In this document: positions 1 to 8,852 of the stretch, in pieces
How positions within the stretch are numbered: the stretch's first letter is position 1
Layout: each line of letters starts with the position of its first letter
NCBI GenBank assembly: GCA_963728395.1
Contig: CAVSJJ010000003.1
Span: 620,001-684,000 of the forward strand
Reading direction: 5' to 3'
Source: CAVSJJ01 sp963728395
Lineage (GTDB): Bacteria > Actinomycetota > Actinomycetes > Actinomycetales > Dermatophilaceae
Length of the DNA stretch: 64,000 nt
Made by a program: the position numbers and the translations under genes
Notes under the pieces: model-generated
Seen by the model: the letters and a program-made list of their open reading frames with translations, nothing else
Told to the model about the DNA's origin: nothing
Database searches by the model: none

Positions 1-1201
1 CGACGAGCTCGTCGTCCTCGCGCTCGAGGTCGCGCTCCTCGCCCGCACGGCCGATCGAGGCCCGCAGGTATGCCGTGTCGTCCGAAAGGGCCCCCGTCCA
101 GCCCCACTTGACGCCGCTGAAGGTGCCGGCCTTGATCCGCATCCCCTCGATGGGCGGCACGAGGAAGCCCGATCCGGGCAGCCCGCCCAGGCCGGCCGAC
201 TCGACGGCCAGGGTGATGACGGCCGTCGACGCGGTCTCCATCGCCGCGAGGATCGCCGACGCGCCCGGGGCGTGCGCCGCGAGGAGCCGGGCGCTCGGCG
301 CGGGGGCGATGGTGACCAGGACGGCGTCGGCCTCGAGGCGCTCGGGCGCCGAGGTCGGCCCGGCGAGGACGGCCCAGCCCTGCGGCGTCCGCTCCAGGGC
401 CGTCGCCGGCGTGTGGAGACGGACCTCGACGTCATGGGGCTCGAGGGCGGCCAGGAGGAGCTCGGGGAACCGGCCGACCCCGCCGCGGATCCCGGCGAAC
501 GGCGGCCGGGGGCGCCGCGCCGGCGCGGCGCCGGGCTGCTCAGCCGAGGTCGGAGCAGGGCCGGTCGATCGCGGACCCATCGCCCGTGCCGCCAGCTCCA
601 GCAGGCTGCCACCGGCCTGCGCGGTGGGCCAGGCCTGCGGGAGCGCAGCCCGCATCGACAGACGTGAGGCGTGCCCGGAGTAGACCCCGCCGAGCAGCGG
701 CTCGACGAGCCGGTCGACAACGGCCTGGCCGAGCCGGGCCGCGACGTACTCCCCGACGGCGATGTCCTCCCCGAGCGGCTCGTCCCACGGCCGTTCGTCG
801 AGGGCTCGAGAGACCTCGACGTCGGTGAGCAGCCCGCGGGCCGCCTGCGGGTCGGCGGGTATCCCCATCAGCGTCGCGCGCGGCAGCGGGTGCAGCCCAC
901 CGCGGGACCAGACCGAGGCCGACGTCGTCTCGGGCGCGACGATCTCCTCGCCGGCCCCGATCGACTCGAGCAGCTCCACGGCCTCCGGTCGCAGCGCGAG
1001 CATCGCCTCGGCGCCGACGTCGACGGTGTGGCCGGCGACGGACTCCAGGCGCAGCTTCCCGCCGGGACGGTCCCCGCCCTCGAGGACGCTCACCCGGGCA
1101 TCCGGCCGGGCCCGGACGATGGTGAGGGCCGCGGCGAGACCGCTCACCCCGCCCCCGATGACGACGACGTGGGGCCCCTGGGCGGACGAGGGAGACGGCA
1201 T
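1..1201 (-). CDS. hemY: Protoporphyrinogen/coproporphyrinogen III oxidase, 3' end outside window
   Basis: FAD-dependent oxidase that oxidises coproporphyrinogen III or protoporphyrinogen IX in heme synthesis. I translated it by hand from the ATG at 1201-1199; the frame stays open to base 1, so about 400 residues are visible and the C-terminal end is cut off by the window edge. Residues 12-25 hold the Rossmann dinucleotide motif (VVVIGGGVSGLAAA), followed near residue 45 by the GGKL stretch typical of flavin amine oxidase/PPO proteins. Actinobacteria use the coproporphyrin branch, so the substrate is probably coproporphyrinogen (family knowledge, not visible here). hemE lies about 1.2 kb upstream on the same strand, separated by a lipoprotein gene on the other strand; hemH is at 26.8 kb. 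Confidence 0.9.
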   Translation of the reverse strand, partial: MPSPSSAQGPHVVVIGGGVSGLAAALTIVRARPDARVSVLEGGDRPGGKLRLESVAGHTVDVGAEAMLALRPEAVELLESIGAGEEIVAPETTSASVWSRGGLHPLPRATLMGIPADPQAARGLLTDVEVSRALDERPWDEPLGEDIAVGEYVAARLGQAVVDRLVEPLLGGVYSGHASRLSMRAALPQAWPTAQAGGSLLELAARAMGPRSTGPAPTSAEQPGAAPARRPRPPFAGIRGGVGRFPELLLAALEPHDVEVRLHTPATALERTPQGWAVLAGPTSAPERLEADAVLVTIAPAPSARLLAAHAPGASAILAAMETASTAVITLAVESAGLGGLPGSGFLVPPIEGMRIKAGTFSGVKWGWTGALSDDTAYLRASIGRAGEERDLEREDDELV

Positions 1202-1415
1202 GGGCACCAGGCTCTCACGCGGGGGGTGGGCCGGAGCCGCCGCCCCGGCCCGAGCCGGTATGCCGTGCGCCACGTTCTCGGGCGCCTCCCCACCCGGCGC
1301 GTTCCGGGCGCGGCGGGCGACATCGTGACCCGATCGAGACCGGTGGTGCGGAACGATCCCGCCCCCGAGGCCATCTCATCGCCAGCCCCACCGCGTCCGA
1401 CCCCGAGGAGCACCG

Positions 1416-2381
1416 ATGCTTCGCCTCACCGCTCTCGCCCGTCCCGCCCTCCACCGACGCGCGGTCCTGGCCGGCCTCGTCGCCGCGTTGGGCCTCACCC
1501 TGCTCGGCGGCTGCAGCGCCTCCGGCACGAGCCAGAACGACTCCGCCGGGGGTGCCGCCCAGTCGGACTCGGCGGGAGCCGGGTACGAGCGCGCCCCCGC
1601 CGACTCCGCCCCGGAGGCCCGGAAGGCGGCGGACGGGACGACGAGCTCCGGGTCGGTCTCGGCCGCGCAGCTCGATCGCAAGCTGACCCGGCGGGCGGAC
1701 CTGTCCCTCGTCGTCACCTCCGTCCCCCGGGCCGCATCGCAGATCCGCGGCATCGCGACGGCGGCGAAGGGTCTGGTCGTCAGCGAACAGCTGAACGCCC
1801 CGCTGCCCCCGGCGCGCGAGGACCTGACCGAGCCGAGCGATGCCCAGCCGTTCAGCACGATGACGATCAGCGTCCCGGCCGCAGCCCTCGACGACACGCT
1901 CGACCGGCTCGCCGCGCTCGGGACCGTCGACGCCCGGGCGACGACGACGGACGACGTGACGGGCAGCTACGTCGACACCGCGTCGCGGATCGCGACGATG
2001 CGCGCCAGCGTCGAGCGGGTCCGGGCCCTGATGTCCCGCGCCGAGAAGATCGGGGACATCGTCACCCTCGAGTCCGAGCTGAGCCGCCGCGAGGCCGACC
2101 TGGAGTCCCTCGAGCAACGTCTCGCCGCGCTCGAGGATGCCGTCGCCATGTCCCCGATCGACATCCGGCTGACGACCGAGGGCGCACCGGTCGAGAAGCC
2201 CGCCACCGGCTTCCTCGGCGGCCTGCACGCCGGGTGGGATGCCTTCACCTCGTCGGCGGCCTTCCTCCTCACCGCGCTCGGCGCGGTGCTGCCCTTCGCC
2301 GCCGTCGCCGCACTGGTCCTCGTCCCGCTGTGGCTCCGGCTGCGGCGCCGGCGGGTCGCCGCTCCGGCAGCCCAGGTCTGA
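1416..2381 (+). CDS. DUF4349 lipoprotein with C-terminal membrane helix
   Basis: Predicted exported lipoprotein of 321 residues. The N terminus has an Arg-rich stretch, a hydrophobic helix and a lipobox (LLGGC, Cys about residue 33), then a Ser/Ala/Gly-rich linker. Residues about 85-255 form a DUF4349 domain with a long alternating-charge coiled coil (SRREADLESLEQRLAALE). A transmembrane helix near residues 285-310 ends in an Arg-rich cytosolic tail. A GAGGAG ribosome site lies 7 bases before the ATG. The gene converges on hemE with only 8 bases between the stops. The function of DUF4349 proteins is not established; some resemble anti-sigma-factor associated proteins, but nothing here shows a partner. 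Confidence 0.85.
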   Translation: MLRLTALARPALHRRAVLAGLVAALGLTLLGGCSASGTSQNDSAGGAAQSDSAGAGYERAPADSAPEARKAADGTTSSGSVSAAQLDRKLTRRADLSLVVTSVPRAASQIRGIATAAKGLVVSEQLNAPLPPAREDLTEPSDAQPFSTMTISVPAAALDDTLDRLAALGTVDARATTTDDVTGSYVDTASRIATMRASVERVRALMSRAEKIGDIVTLESELSRREADLESLEQRLAALEDAVAMSPIDIRLTTEGAPVEKPATGFLGGLHAGWDAFTSSAAFLLTALGAVLPFAAVAALVLVPLWLRLRRRRVAAPAAQV

Positions 2382-2389
2382 GACCCGGC

Positions 2390-3463
2390 TCAGGCCGTCG
2401 CACTCACCTCGTGGACGAGCTCGACGACCCGGGTGATCACGTCGGGGTCGGTGTGCGGCAGGACCCCGTGCCCGAGGTTGAAGATGTGGCCCGGCGCGGC
2501 TCGCCCCTCGGCGAGGATGCGCCGGACCTCGGAGTCGACGACCGGCCACGGCGCGAGGAGCAGGGCCGGGTCGAGGTTGCCCTGCACGGCATACCCGTCC
2601 CCGATCCGGGCCAGAGCGTCGGTGAGCGAGACCCGGAAGTCGACGCCGACGACGTCGGCACCCGCCGCGCCCATGAGCGGGAGGAGCTCGCCGGTGCCGA
2701 CCCCGAAGTGGATCCGCGGCACGTCGAGGTCGGCGACGGCGGCGAGCGCGGCGGCCGAGTGCGGCTGGACGTAGGCCGCGTAATCGGCGCGGGACAGCGC
2801 TCCCACCCACGAGTCGAAGAGCTGGACGACGCTGGCTCCCGCCTCGGCCTGGATCCGCAGGAAGGCGCCGGCGATCGCCGCGAGTCGTCCGCACAGGTCG
2901 TTCCACAGCTCGGGGTCACCGTGCATGAGCGCCTTCGTGTGCTCGTGGTTGCGCGACGGCCCGCCCTCGACGAGATAGGACGCGAGGGTGAACGGCGCCC
3001 CGGCGAAGCCGATGAGCGGGGTCGGCCCGAGCTCGGCCGTGATGAGCCGGACCGACTCGATGATGTCGGGGACGTGCTCGGGGGTCAGCGGTGGGAGCCG
3101 GTCGAGGTCGGCGCGGCTGCGGATCGGCTCGGCGATGACCGGCCCGGTGCCCGGGACGATGTCGAGGTCGATCCCGACCGCCGCGAGCGGCACGACGATG
3201 TCGGAGAAGAAGATCGCCGCGTCCACCCCGTGCCGGCGCACCGGCTGGAGGGTGATCTCGGTGACGAGGTCCGGCCGGCGGCACGAGTCGAGCATCGCCA
3301 CCCCCTCGCGGACCCGGCGGTACTCGGGCAGCGAGCGGCCGGCCTGGCGCATGAACCACACCGGCGTGTGCGGCACGGGACGCCGCCGCGCGGCCCGGAC
3401 GAGCACACTGTCGACGGGGGATGCGGGGTCGGTGGCGGTGGTCTCTGCGGTCACGGCGCACAT
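2390..3463 (-). CDS. hemE: Uroporphyrinogen decarboxylase
   Basis: Cytosolic enzyme that removes four carboxyl groups from uroporphyrinogen III to give coproporphyrinogen III. The 357-residue product carries both family signatures: PVWFMRQAGRSLPEYR near residue 34 and GFAGAPFTLASYLVEGG near residue 150. I chose the ATG at 3463 because the longer upstream frame gives low-complexity protein unlike the family and this start gives the usual length. The gene is divergent from the DUF3000 gene, sharing a 108-base promoter region. With hemY at the left edge and hemH at 26.8 kb, three late heme steps are encoded in this window, in separate units. Confidence 0.95.
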   Translation of the reverse strand: MCAVTAETTATDPASPVDSVLVRAARRRPVPHTPVWFMRQAGRSLPEYRRVREGVAMLDSCRRPDLVTEITLQPVRRHGVDAAIFFSDIVVPLAAVGIDLDIVPGTGPVIAEPIRSRADLDRLPPLTPEHVPDIIESVRLITAELGPTPLIGFAGAPFTLASYLVEGGPSRNHEHTKALMHGDPELWNDLCGRLAAIAGAFLRIQAEAGASVVQLFDSWVGALSRADYAAYVQPHSAAALAAVADLDVPRIHFGVGTGELLPLMGAAGADVVGVDFRVSLTDALARIGDGYAVQGNLDPALLLAPWPVVDSEVRRILAEGRAAPGHIFNLGHGVLPHTDPDVITRVVELVHEVSATA

Positions 3464-3559
3464 CCTCCCATGTCGCGCTCGCCGCCCGGCGACACCTCGA
3501 CGACGGCCGGGCGGGCGCCGACTCGGCGCGCCGTCCTCCGCAACCCCCCCTGGGCGGCA

Positions 3560-3565
3560 TACGCT
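3560..3565 (+). promoter_or_regulatory. Candidate -10 element (TACGCT) for leaderless DUF3000 mRNA
   Basis: TACGCT fits the actinobacterial TANNNT -10 pattern and ends 6 bases before the GTG at 3572, so transcription would begin at or next to the start codon. No Shine-Dalgarno sequence precedes the GTG. The -10 overlaps a copy of the CGGCATAC octamer (3555-3562). This is inference from spacing only. Confidence 0.4.
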
Positions 3566-3571
3566 GCTGGC

Positions 3572-4156
3572 GTGGCAAGTCGCACCGTGACGGGTCGTGA
3601 GTCGCCGGAGTTCGCCCGTGCTCTGGACGACCTGCGGCGCGCCCGACTGCGCCCCGAGGTGCGGATCACCGAGGTGCCGGCGCCGCAGCGGATCGCCCCG
3701 TATGCCGTGGCCCTCAGCGCCGACGTCCTCTCGACGACGGCCGACGACGAGGAGCTCGCGTCCGGCCGGTTCGTCCTCCTCCACGACCCGGCGGCCCCCG
3801 AGCCGTGGGGCGGCACGTGGCGGGCGGTGACCTTCGCGCGGGCCGAGCTCGAGGCCGAGCTGGCCGCCGACCCGATGCTCGGCGAGGTCGGCTGGACCTG
3901 GCTCATCGACGCGCTGCGCAGCAACGGTGTCGAGTTCACCGCCGAGGCCGGCACCGTGACCCGGGTCGTCTCACAGAGCTTCGCCGGCCTGGCCGACCGG
4001 CCCCCGACCGTCGAGATGGAGGTCCGCGCCTCGTGGACGCCGCTCACCGGTGAGGTCGGCGGGCACCTGCTCGCCTGGTCCGACCTGCTCTGCACGATCG
4101 CCGGCCTGCCCCCCTTGCCCGAGGGCGTGATCGCGTTACCCGGACCCCGACGTTGA
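3572..4156 (+). CDS. DUF3000 family protein
   Basis: A 194-residue actinobacterial protein resembling M. tuberculosis Rv2680 by family and position (next to hemE and the RNase D gene). The GTG at 3572 gives the N terminus VASRTVTGRESPEFARAL typical of the family; there is no ribosome site, and a -10 box lies just upstream, suggesting a leaderless message. The body holds WGGTWRAVTFARAELE and a C-terminal region rich in Trp and Gly. No catalytic motif is recognisable and the function is unknown. It is followed 19 bases later by rnd, probably in one transcript. Confidence 0.85.
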   Translation: MASRTVTGRESPEFARALDDLRRARLRPEVRITEVPAPQRIAPYAVALSADVLSTTADDEELASGRFVLLHDPAAPEPWGGTWRAVTFARAELEAELAADPMLGEVGWTWLIDALRSNGVEFTAEAGTVTRVVSQSFAGLADRPPTVEMEVRASWTPLTGEVGGHLLAWSDLLCTIAGLPPLPEGVIALPGPRR

Positions 4157-4175
4157 CGGTCAGGACCTACTCATC

Positions 4176-5408
4176 GTGACCGACCCCACCACAGACCACC
4201 CCGACGAGCAGACCCCGGTCATCCCGCTGCGCGAGCCCGCCGACGGCATCCCCGCCGTCGTCGAGAGCGAGCGCGACCTCGACGCGGCGGCCCGGGCGGT
4301 CGCGGGCGGCACCGGGCCCGTCGCGCTCGATGCCGAGCGGGCCTCGGGCTACCGCTACGGCCAGCGCGCCTACTTGGTCCAGCTCCGGCGTGGGGGTGCG
4401 GGGACCTGGCTCATCGACCCGATCGCCTGTCCGGACCTCACCCCGCTCGCCGAGGCCATCGGCCCGGCCGAGTGGATCCTGCACGCCGCGACCCAGGACC
4501 TCGCCTGCCTCGCCGAGGTCGGCCTGCGGCCCCGGCAGCTGTTCGACACCGAGCTCGCGGCCCGGATCCTCGGGCTGCCGCGGGTGGGGCTCGCGGCGGT
4601 CGTCGAGCACTACCTCGGCCTGTCCCTCGCCAAGGAGCACTCTGCGGTGGACTGGTCGACGAGGCCGCTGCCGACGCCTTGGCTGCGGTATGCCGCGCTC
4701 GACGTCGAGGTGCTCACCGACCTGCGCAACCTCATGGGCGTCGACCTCGCCGCGCAGGGCAAGGCCGAGTGGGCCCGGCAGGAGTTCGAGGCGCTGCTGG
4801 AGTGGGGGCCGGCCGAGCGCCCCGACCCGTGGCGGCGCACGAGCGGCCTGTCGACCCTCAAGGGCCGGCGCGCCCTCGGCATCCTCCGCGAGCTGTGGTA
4901 CACCCGCGACGACATCGCCCGCGACCGCGACGTCTCCCCCGGCCGGGTGCTGCCGGACCGCTCGCTCATCGACATCGCGGCGACCGCCCCGACCAGCCTG
5001 GACGCCCTGCCCTCGGGCCATCGCGCCGTCCAGCGCTACGGTCGGCAGTGGGTCCGCGCCGTCGGCCGCGCCGTCGAGCTGCCGGACGAGAGCCTGCCTC
5101 CTCGCTCGCTCCGCAGCGACGGGCCGCCGCCGGCCCGGTCCTGGGCCGAGAAGAACCCGGTCGCGGCCGAGCGGCTCGCGGCGACCCGGGCCGCCCTCGC
5201 CGCGTTCGCCGAGGAGCGGGTCATCCCCGTCGAGAACGTCTGCTCCCCGGACCCGTTGCGCCGCGTCGTGTGGTTGCCGCCGAAACGGCACACCGTCGCC
5301 GACTTCACCGACGCGCTCCTCGCGCAGGGCGTGCGGCCGTGGCAGGCCGACATCGTCGCCCCCCTGCTGGTGGCGGCGTTCTCCGAGGCAGGGCATACTC
5401 ACGAGTAA
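4176..5408 (+). CDS. rnd: Ribonuclease D-like 3'-5' exoribonuclease with HRDC domain
   Basis: Predicted DEDD-superfamily 3'-5' exonuclease of 410 residues that would trim structured RNA 3' ends. The first exonuclease motif is seen as LDAERASGYRYGQ (Asp52, Glu54); the second as the HAATQDLACL stretch (Asp about 117), and the third as YAALDVEVL (Tyr and Asp near 180). Residues about 220-300 match an HRDC nucleic-acid-binding domain. A GTG start at 4176 lies 19 bases after DUF3000, as in the mycobacterial Rv2680-Rv2681 pair. Family membership is clear; RNA substrates are not known from sequence. Confidence 0.9.
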   Translation: MTDPTTDHPDEQTPVIPLREPADGIPAVVESERDLDAAARAVAGGTGPVALDAERASGYRYGQRAYLVQLRRGGAGTWLIDPIACPDLTPLAEAIGPAEWILHAATQDLACLAEVGLRPRQLFDTELAARILGLPRVGLAAVVEHYLGLSLAKEHSAVDWSTRPLPTPWLRYAALDVEVLTDLRNLMGVDLAAQGKAEWARQEFEALLEWGPAERPDPWRRTSGLSTLKGRRALGILRELWYTRDDIARDRDVSPGRVLPDRSLIDIAATAPTSLDALPSGHRAVQRYGRQWVRAVGRAVELPDESLPPRSLRSDGPPPARSWAEKNPVAAERLAATRAALAAFAEERVIPVENVCSPDPLRRVVWLPPKRHTVADFTDALLAQGVRPWQADIVAPLLVAAFSEAGHTHE

Positions 5409-5467
5409 CATCGCGCGAAGCGGCCCGGTCGGGCCGTCGCCACGTGCCCAGTGAGAGGAAGTCCCTC

Positions 5468-6679
5468 GTGCCCCGCACCGCCCACGACGTCGTGTTCGTC
5501 GACGGCGTCCGCACCCCGTTCGGCAAGGCCGGCGAGAAGGGGATGTACGCCGAGACCCGCGCGGACGACCTCGTCGTCGCCTGCATCCGCGAGCTGCTGC
5601 GCCGCAACCCGTCCCTGCCCCCCGACCGGGTCGAGGAGGTCGCGGTCGCCGCGACGACCCAGATCGGCGACCAGGGGCTGACCCTGGGCCGGCTGGCGGC
5701 GCTGCTGTCCGGGCTGCCCACGAGAACCCCTGGCTACTCGATCGACCGGATGTGCGCCGGTGCCATGACCGCCGTGACGACGACCGCCGCCTCGATCGGG
5801 GTCGGCGCCATCGACATCGCGATCGCCGGCGGCGTCGAGCACATGGGGCGGCACCCGATGGGCGAGCAGGTCGACCCGAACCCGCGGATCGTCGCCGAGA
5901 AGCTCGTCGACCCCAGCGCCCTCGTCATGGGCAAGACGGCCGAGAACCTCCACGACCGCTTCCCCGGGCTGACCAAGGCCCGGGCCGACGCCTATGCCGT
6001 GGCCAGCCAGGGCAAGACCGCCGCCGCCTACGAGGCGGGCCGCATCCAGCCCGACCTCGTCCCCGTCGCCATCCGCAGCTCGGCGCGGGGCTGGGGCGTG
6101 GCCACCGCCGACGAGCCGCCGCGGCCGGAGACGACGCTCGAGGACCTCGGACAGCTGAAGACCCCGTTCCGGGCGCACGGCAACGTCACGGCCGGCAACG
6201 CCGCCGGGCTCAACGACGGGGCCACCGCCTGCCTGCTCGCCTCCCAGGAGGCCGCCGACGAGCTCGGGCTCGCCGCCAAGATGCGCCTGGTCTCCTTCGC
6301 GTTCGTCGGCGTCGAGCCGGAGGTCATGGGCGTGGGGCCGGTCCCGGCCACCGAGAAGGCCCTCGCCAAGGCCGGGCTCGGCATCGAGGACATCGGGCTC
6401 TTCGAGGTCAACGAGGCCTTCGCCGTCCAGGTCCTCGCCTTCCTCGAGCACTTCGGGATCGCCGACGACGACCCGCGCGTCAACGAGTTCGGCGGCGCGA
6501 TCGCCGTCGGACACCCGCTCGCCTCCTCGGGCGTGCGCCTCATGACCAACCTCGCCGCCCAGTTCGCGGCGCACCCGGAGGTCCGCTACGGCCTGACGAC
6601 GATGTGCATCGGCATCGGGATGGGCGGCAGCGTCATCTGGGAGAACCCCCACCATGCGGACTACGGCAAGGAGAGCTGA
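5468..6679 (+). CDS. fadA: Acetyl-CoA acyltransferase (3-ketoacyl-CoA thiolase)
   Basis: Thiolase of 403 residues for the last step of fatty-acid beta-oxidation, cleaving 3-ketoacyl-CoA. The nucleophilic cysteine is in DRMCAGAM (Cys96), the substrate-binding VNEAFAVQ box is near residue 315, the GHPLASSG histidine near 345, and the second active cysteine is in TMCIGIGMGG near the C terminus. The GTG at 5468 follows an AGAGGAAG ribosome site. The stop is directly followed by fadB (2-base gap), so the two encode the subunits of one trifunctional-type complex, as in the mycobacterial FadA/FadB pair. Confidence 0.93.
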   Translation: MPRTAHDVVFVDGVRTPFGKAGEKGMYAETRADDLVVACIRELLRRNPSLPPDRVEEVAVAATTQIGDQGLTLGRLAALLSGLPTRTPGYSIDRMCAGAMTAVTTTAASIGVGAIDIAIAGGVEHMGRHPMGEQVDPNPRIVAEKLVDPSALVMGKTAENLHDRFPGLTKARADAYAVASQGKTAAAYEAGRIQPDLVPVAIRSSARGWGVATADEPPRPETTLEDLGQLKTPFRAHGNVTAGNAAGLNDGATACLLASQEAADELGLAAKMRLVSFAFVGVEPEVMGVGPVPATEKALAKAGLGIEDIGLFEVNEAFAVQVLAFLEHFGIADDDPRVNEFGGAIAVGHPLASSGVRLMTNLAAQFAAHPEVRYGLTTMCIGIGMGGSVIWENPHHADYGKES

Positions 6680-6681
6680 CG

Positions 6682-8796
6682 ATGACCGACACGACGGTGG
6701 CCCAGCGCGACGAGGTCGTCACCCACTCCCTCGTCCGGGACGTCGCCCTACCCGGCGGTGCGGGGACGATGGCCCTGCTCACCCTCGACAACGGCCTGGA
6801 CCACACGAAGCCCAACACCTTCGGCCCCGGTGGGATCGCCGAGCTCCACGACGCGGTCGACACCCTGCGCGCCCGCGCCGAGGCGGGCGAGATCCAGGCG
6901 GTCGGCATCACCGGCAAGCCGTTCATCTTCGCCGTCGGCGCCGACCTCACCGGGGTTGTCCAGGTGACCGAGCGCGCCCAGGCGGTCGAGATCGCCCGGG
7001 CCGGGCACGCGGCATACGCGGCGATCATGGACCTGCCGGTGCCGACCTTCGCCTTCGTCAACGGGGCGGCCATGGGTGGTGGCGTCGAGATCGCCCTCGC
7101 CTGCGACTACCGGACGATCTCCTCGGGGGTCCCTGCGGTCGCCCTGCCCGAGACCTTCCTCGGACTCGTCCCCGGTTGGGGTGGCTGCTACCTGCTGCCG
7201 AACCTCGTCGGTCCCGCCGCGGCCCTGGCCGTCATCATCGAGAACCCGATGAACACCAACACGATGCTCAGCGGCCCGAAGGCGTTCTCGATGGGCGTCG
7301 CCGACGCGATGTTCGAGCCCGCCGACTTCCTCGTCGAGTCGATCCGTTGGGCGGCCGGTGTCGTCAGCGGAGCCACCGCCGTCGAGCGTCCGCAGGTGAG
7401 CGGTGACGAGGCCGAGTGGGAGACCGCCCTCGGCGCCGCGAAAGCGCTCGTCGACGTCAAGACCGGGGGCGCCTCCCCCGCGCCGTACCGCGCCCTCGAG
7501 CTGGTCCGGGGCGCGCGCACCGCGACCCGCGAGGAGGGCTTCGCCGCCGAGGACGAGGCGCTCGGCGACCTGCTCATGGGCGACGAGCTGCGCGCCGGGC
7601 TCTACTCCTTCGACCTCGTCCAGAAGCGGGCCAAGCGCCCCGCGGGTGCGCCGGACGCCGCGCTCGCCCGACCGGTGACGAAGGTCGGCATCGTCGGCGC
7701 GGGGCTCATGGCGAGCCAGCTCGCCCTCCTCTTCGCCCGGCGGCTCGGGGTCCCGGTCGTCATGACCGATCTCGACGAGGAGCGGGTGGCCAAGGGCGTG
7801 GGCTACGTGCACGGCGAGGTCGACAAGCTCCTCGCGAAGGGCCGGGTCGGCTCGGACAAGGCAGGCTTCCTCAAAGGCCTCGTCTCGGGCTCGACGTCCA
7901 AGGACGGGTTCGCGGACGCGGACTTCGTCATCGAGGCCGTCTTCGAGGAGATCTCGGTCAAGCAGCAGGTCTTCGCCGAGGTCGAGGCGGTCGTCCCGCC
8001 GGAGTGTGTCCTCGCGAGCAACACGAGCTCGCTGTCGATCACCGAGATGGCGAGCGGCCTGGAGCACCCCGAGCGGGTCGTCGGCTTCCACTTCTTCAAC
8101 CCGGTCGCTGTCATGCCGCTCCTGGAGATCATCCCGGGCGCGGCGACCGACGATGCCGCCCTTGCGACCGCGTTCGCGGTCGGGAAGGCGCTGAAGAAGA
8201 CGACGATCCTCGTCAAGGACTCGCCCTCGTTCATCGTCAACCGGCTGCTCGGCCGGTTCATGGGCGAGTTCTCCCGGGTCGTCGACGAGGGCACGCCGGC
8301 GCGGGTCGCCGACCAGGGCGTCGCCGGGCTCGCGCCGATGCCGCCGTTCGTCCTCCTGGGCCTGGTCGGCCCGGCCATCGCGCTGCACAACAGCGAGACC
8401 CTCCATCGGGCGTTCGGCGACCGCTTCTATGTCTCGCCGACGCTGCGGCGCATCGTCGAGGCGAAGAAGCCCGGCTACTACCAGTGGGGCGCCGACGGCA
8501 CCCCGGTCCCGGACCCCGAGGTCCTCGCCATGGCACCGACGCCCGACTCACCCGTCGAGCTGACCGTCGCCCAGGTGCGCGAGCGAGTCCTCTCGGCGCT
8601 GGCCGAGGAGATCGCGATGATGCTCCGCGAGGGCGTCGCCCAGGCGCCGATGGACATCGACCTCGCGATGATCACCGGCGCCGGCTTCCAGTTCTGGAAC
8701 GGCGGGATCACCCCGCTGCTGGACCGCGAGGGCATCTCCGAGCAGGTCACCGGCGCCCGGTTCCTCCCCTCGGGGGCGGCGAGCGTGCCGGCCTGA
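6682..8796 (+). CDS. fadB: Enoyl-CoA hydratase / 3-hydroxyacyl-CoA dehydrogenase
   Basis: Bifunctional beta-oxidation alpha subunit of 704 residues. The N-terminal hydratase/isomerase domain has the oxyanion segment NGAAMGGGVEIALACDYR (about residues 127-144) and catalytic Glu in LPETFLGLVPGWGG (about 155-168). The dehydrogenase half begins near residue 333 with the NAD motif VGIVGAGLMASQLALL, followed by ASNTSSLSITEMA and HFFNPV with the catalytic His. Two C-terminal dehydrogenase repeats follow. The ATG at 6682 is translationally coupled to fadA. Together they oxidise fatty acyl-CoA to acetyl-CoA. Confidence 0.95.
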   Translation: MTDTTVAQRDEVVTHSLVRDVALPGGAGTMALLTLDNGLDHTKPNTFGPGGIAELHDAVDTLRARAEAGEIQAVGITGKPFIFAVGADLTGVVQVTERAQAVEIARAGHAAYAAIMDLPVPTFAFVNGAAMGGGVEIALACDYRTISSGVPAVALPETFLGLVPGWGGCYLLPNLVGPAAALAVIIENPMNTNTMLSGPKAFSMGVADAMFEPADFLVESIRWAAGVVSGATAVERPQVSGDEAEWETALGAAKALVDVKTGGASPAPYRALELVRGARTATREEGFAAEDEALGDLLMGDELRAGLYSFDLVQKRAKRPAGAPDAALARPVTKVGIVGAGLMASQLALLFARRLGVPVVMTDLDEERVAKGVGYVHGEVDKLLAKGRVGSDKAGFLKGLVSGSTSKDGFADADFVIEAVFEEISVKQQVFAEVEAVVPPECVLASNTSSLSITEMASGLEHPERVVGFHFFNPVAVMPLLEIIPGAATDDAALATAFAVGKALKKTTILVKDSPSFIVNRLLGRFMGEFSRVVDEGTPARVADQGVAGLAPMPPFVLLGLVGPAIALHNSETLHRAFGDRFYVSPTLRRIVEAKKPGYYQWGADGTPVPDPEVLAMAPTPDSPVELTVAQVRERVLSALAEEIAMMLREGVAQAPMDIDLAMITGAGFQFWNGGITPLLDREGISEQVTGARFLPSGAASVPA

Positions 8797-8826
8797 CCAA
8801 AGACCTTCGACTGGATGTGCATATAT

Positions 8827-8845
8827 CTCATATGTGAGTTAGCCT
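8827..8845 (+). promoter_or_regulatory. Dyad CTCA-TATG-TGAG and -10 TAGCCT upstream of HTH-MurA fusion
   Basis: An unusually AT-rich stretch sits between fadB and the HTH-MurA gene. CTCA (8827-8830) and TGAG (8835-8838) are inverted around TATG, and TAGCCT (8840-8845) fits TANNNT with 7 bases to the GTG at 8853. The dyad would lie just upstream of the -10, where a repressor blocks RNA polymerase, and the downstream protein has its own Cro/CI-type DNA-binding domain. Autoregulation is therefore likely, but not shown. Confidence 0.45.
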
Positions 8846-8852
8846 CGACGCC

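Noticed and set aside
1215..2906. Minus-strand frame covering DUF4349 in antisense
   Set aside because: No recognisable domain; runs through the hemE frame out of phase.
671..4156. A very long plus-strand open frame of 1161 codons
   Set aside because: It crosses hemY, the DUF4349 gene and hemE on other frames, is Arg/Pro/Asp-rich, and only its last 194 codons (DUF3000) look like protein. Long antisense frames are normal at this GC content.
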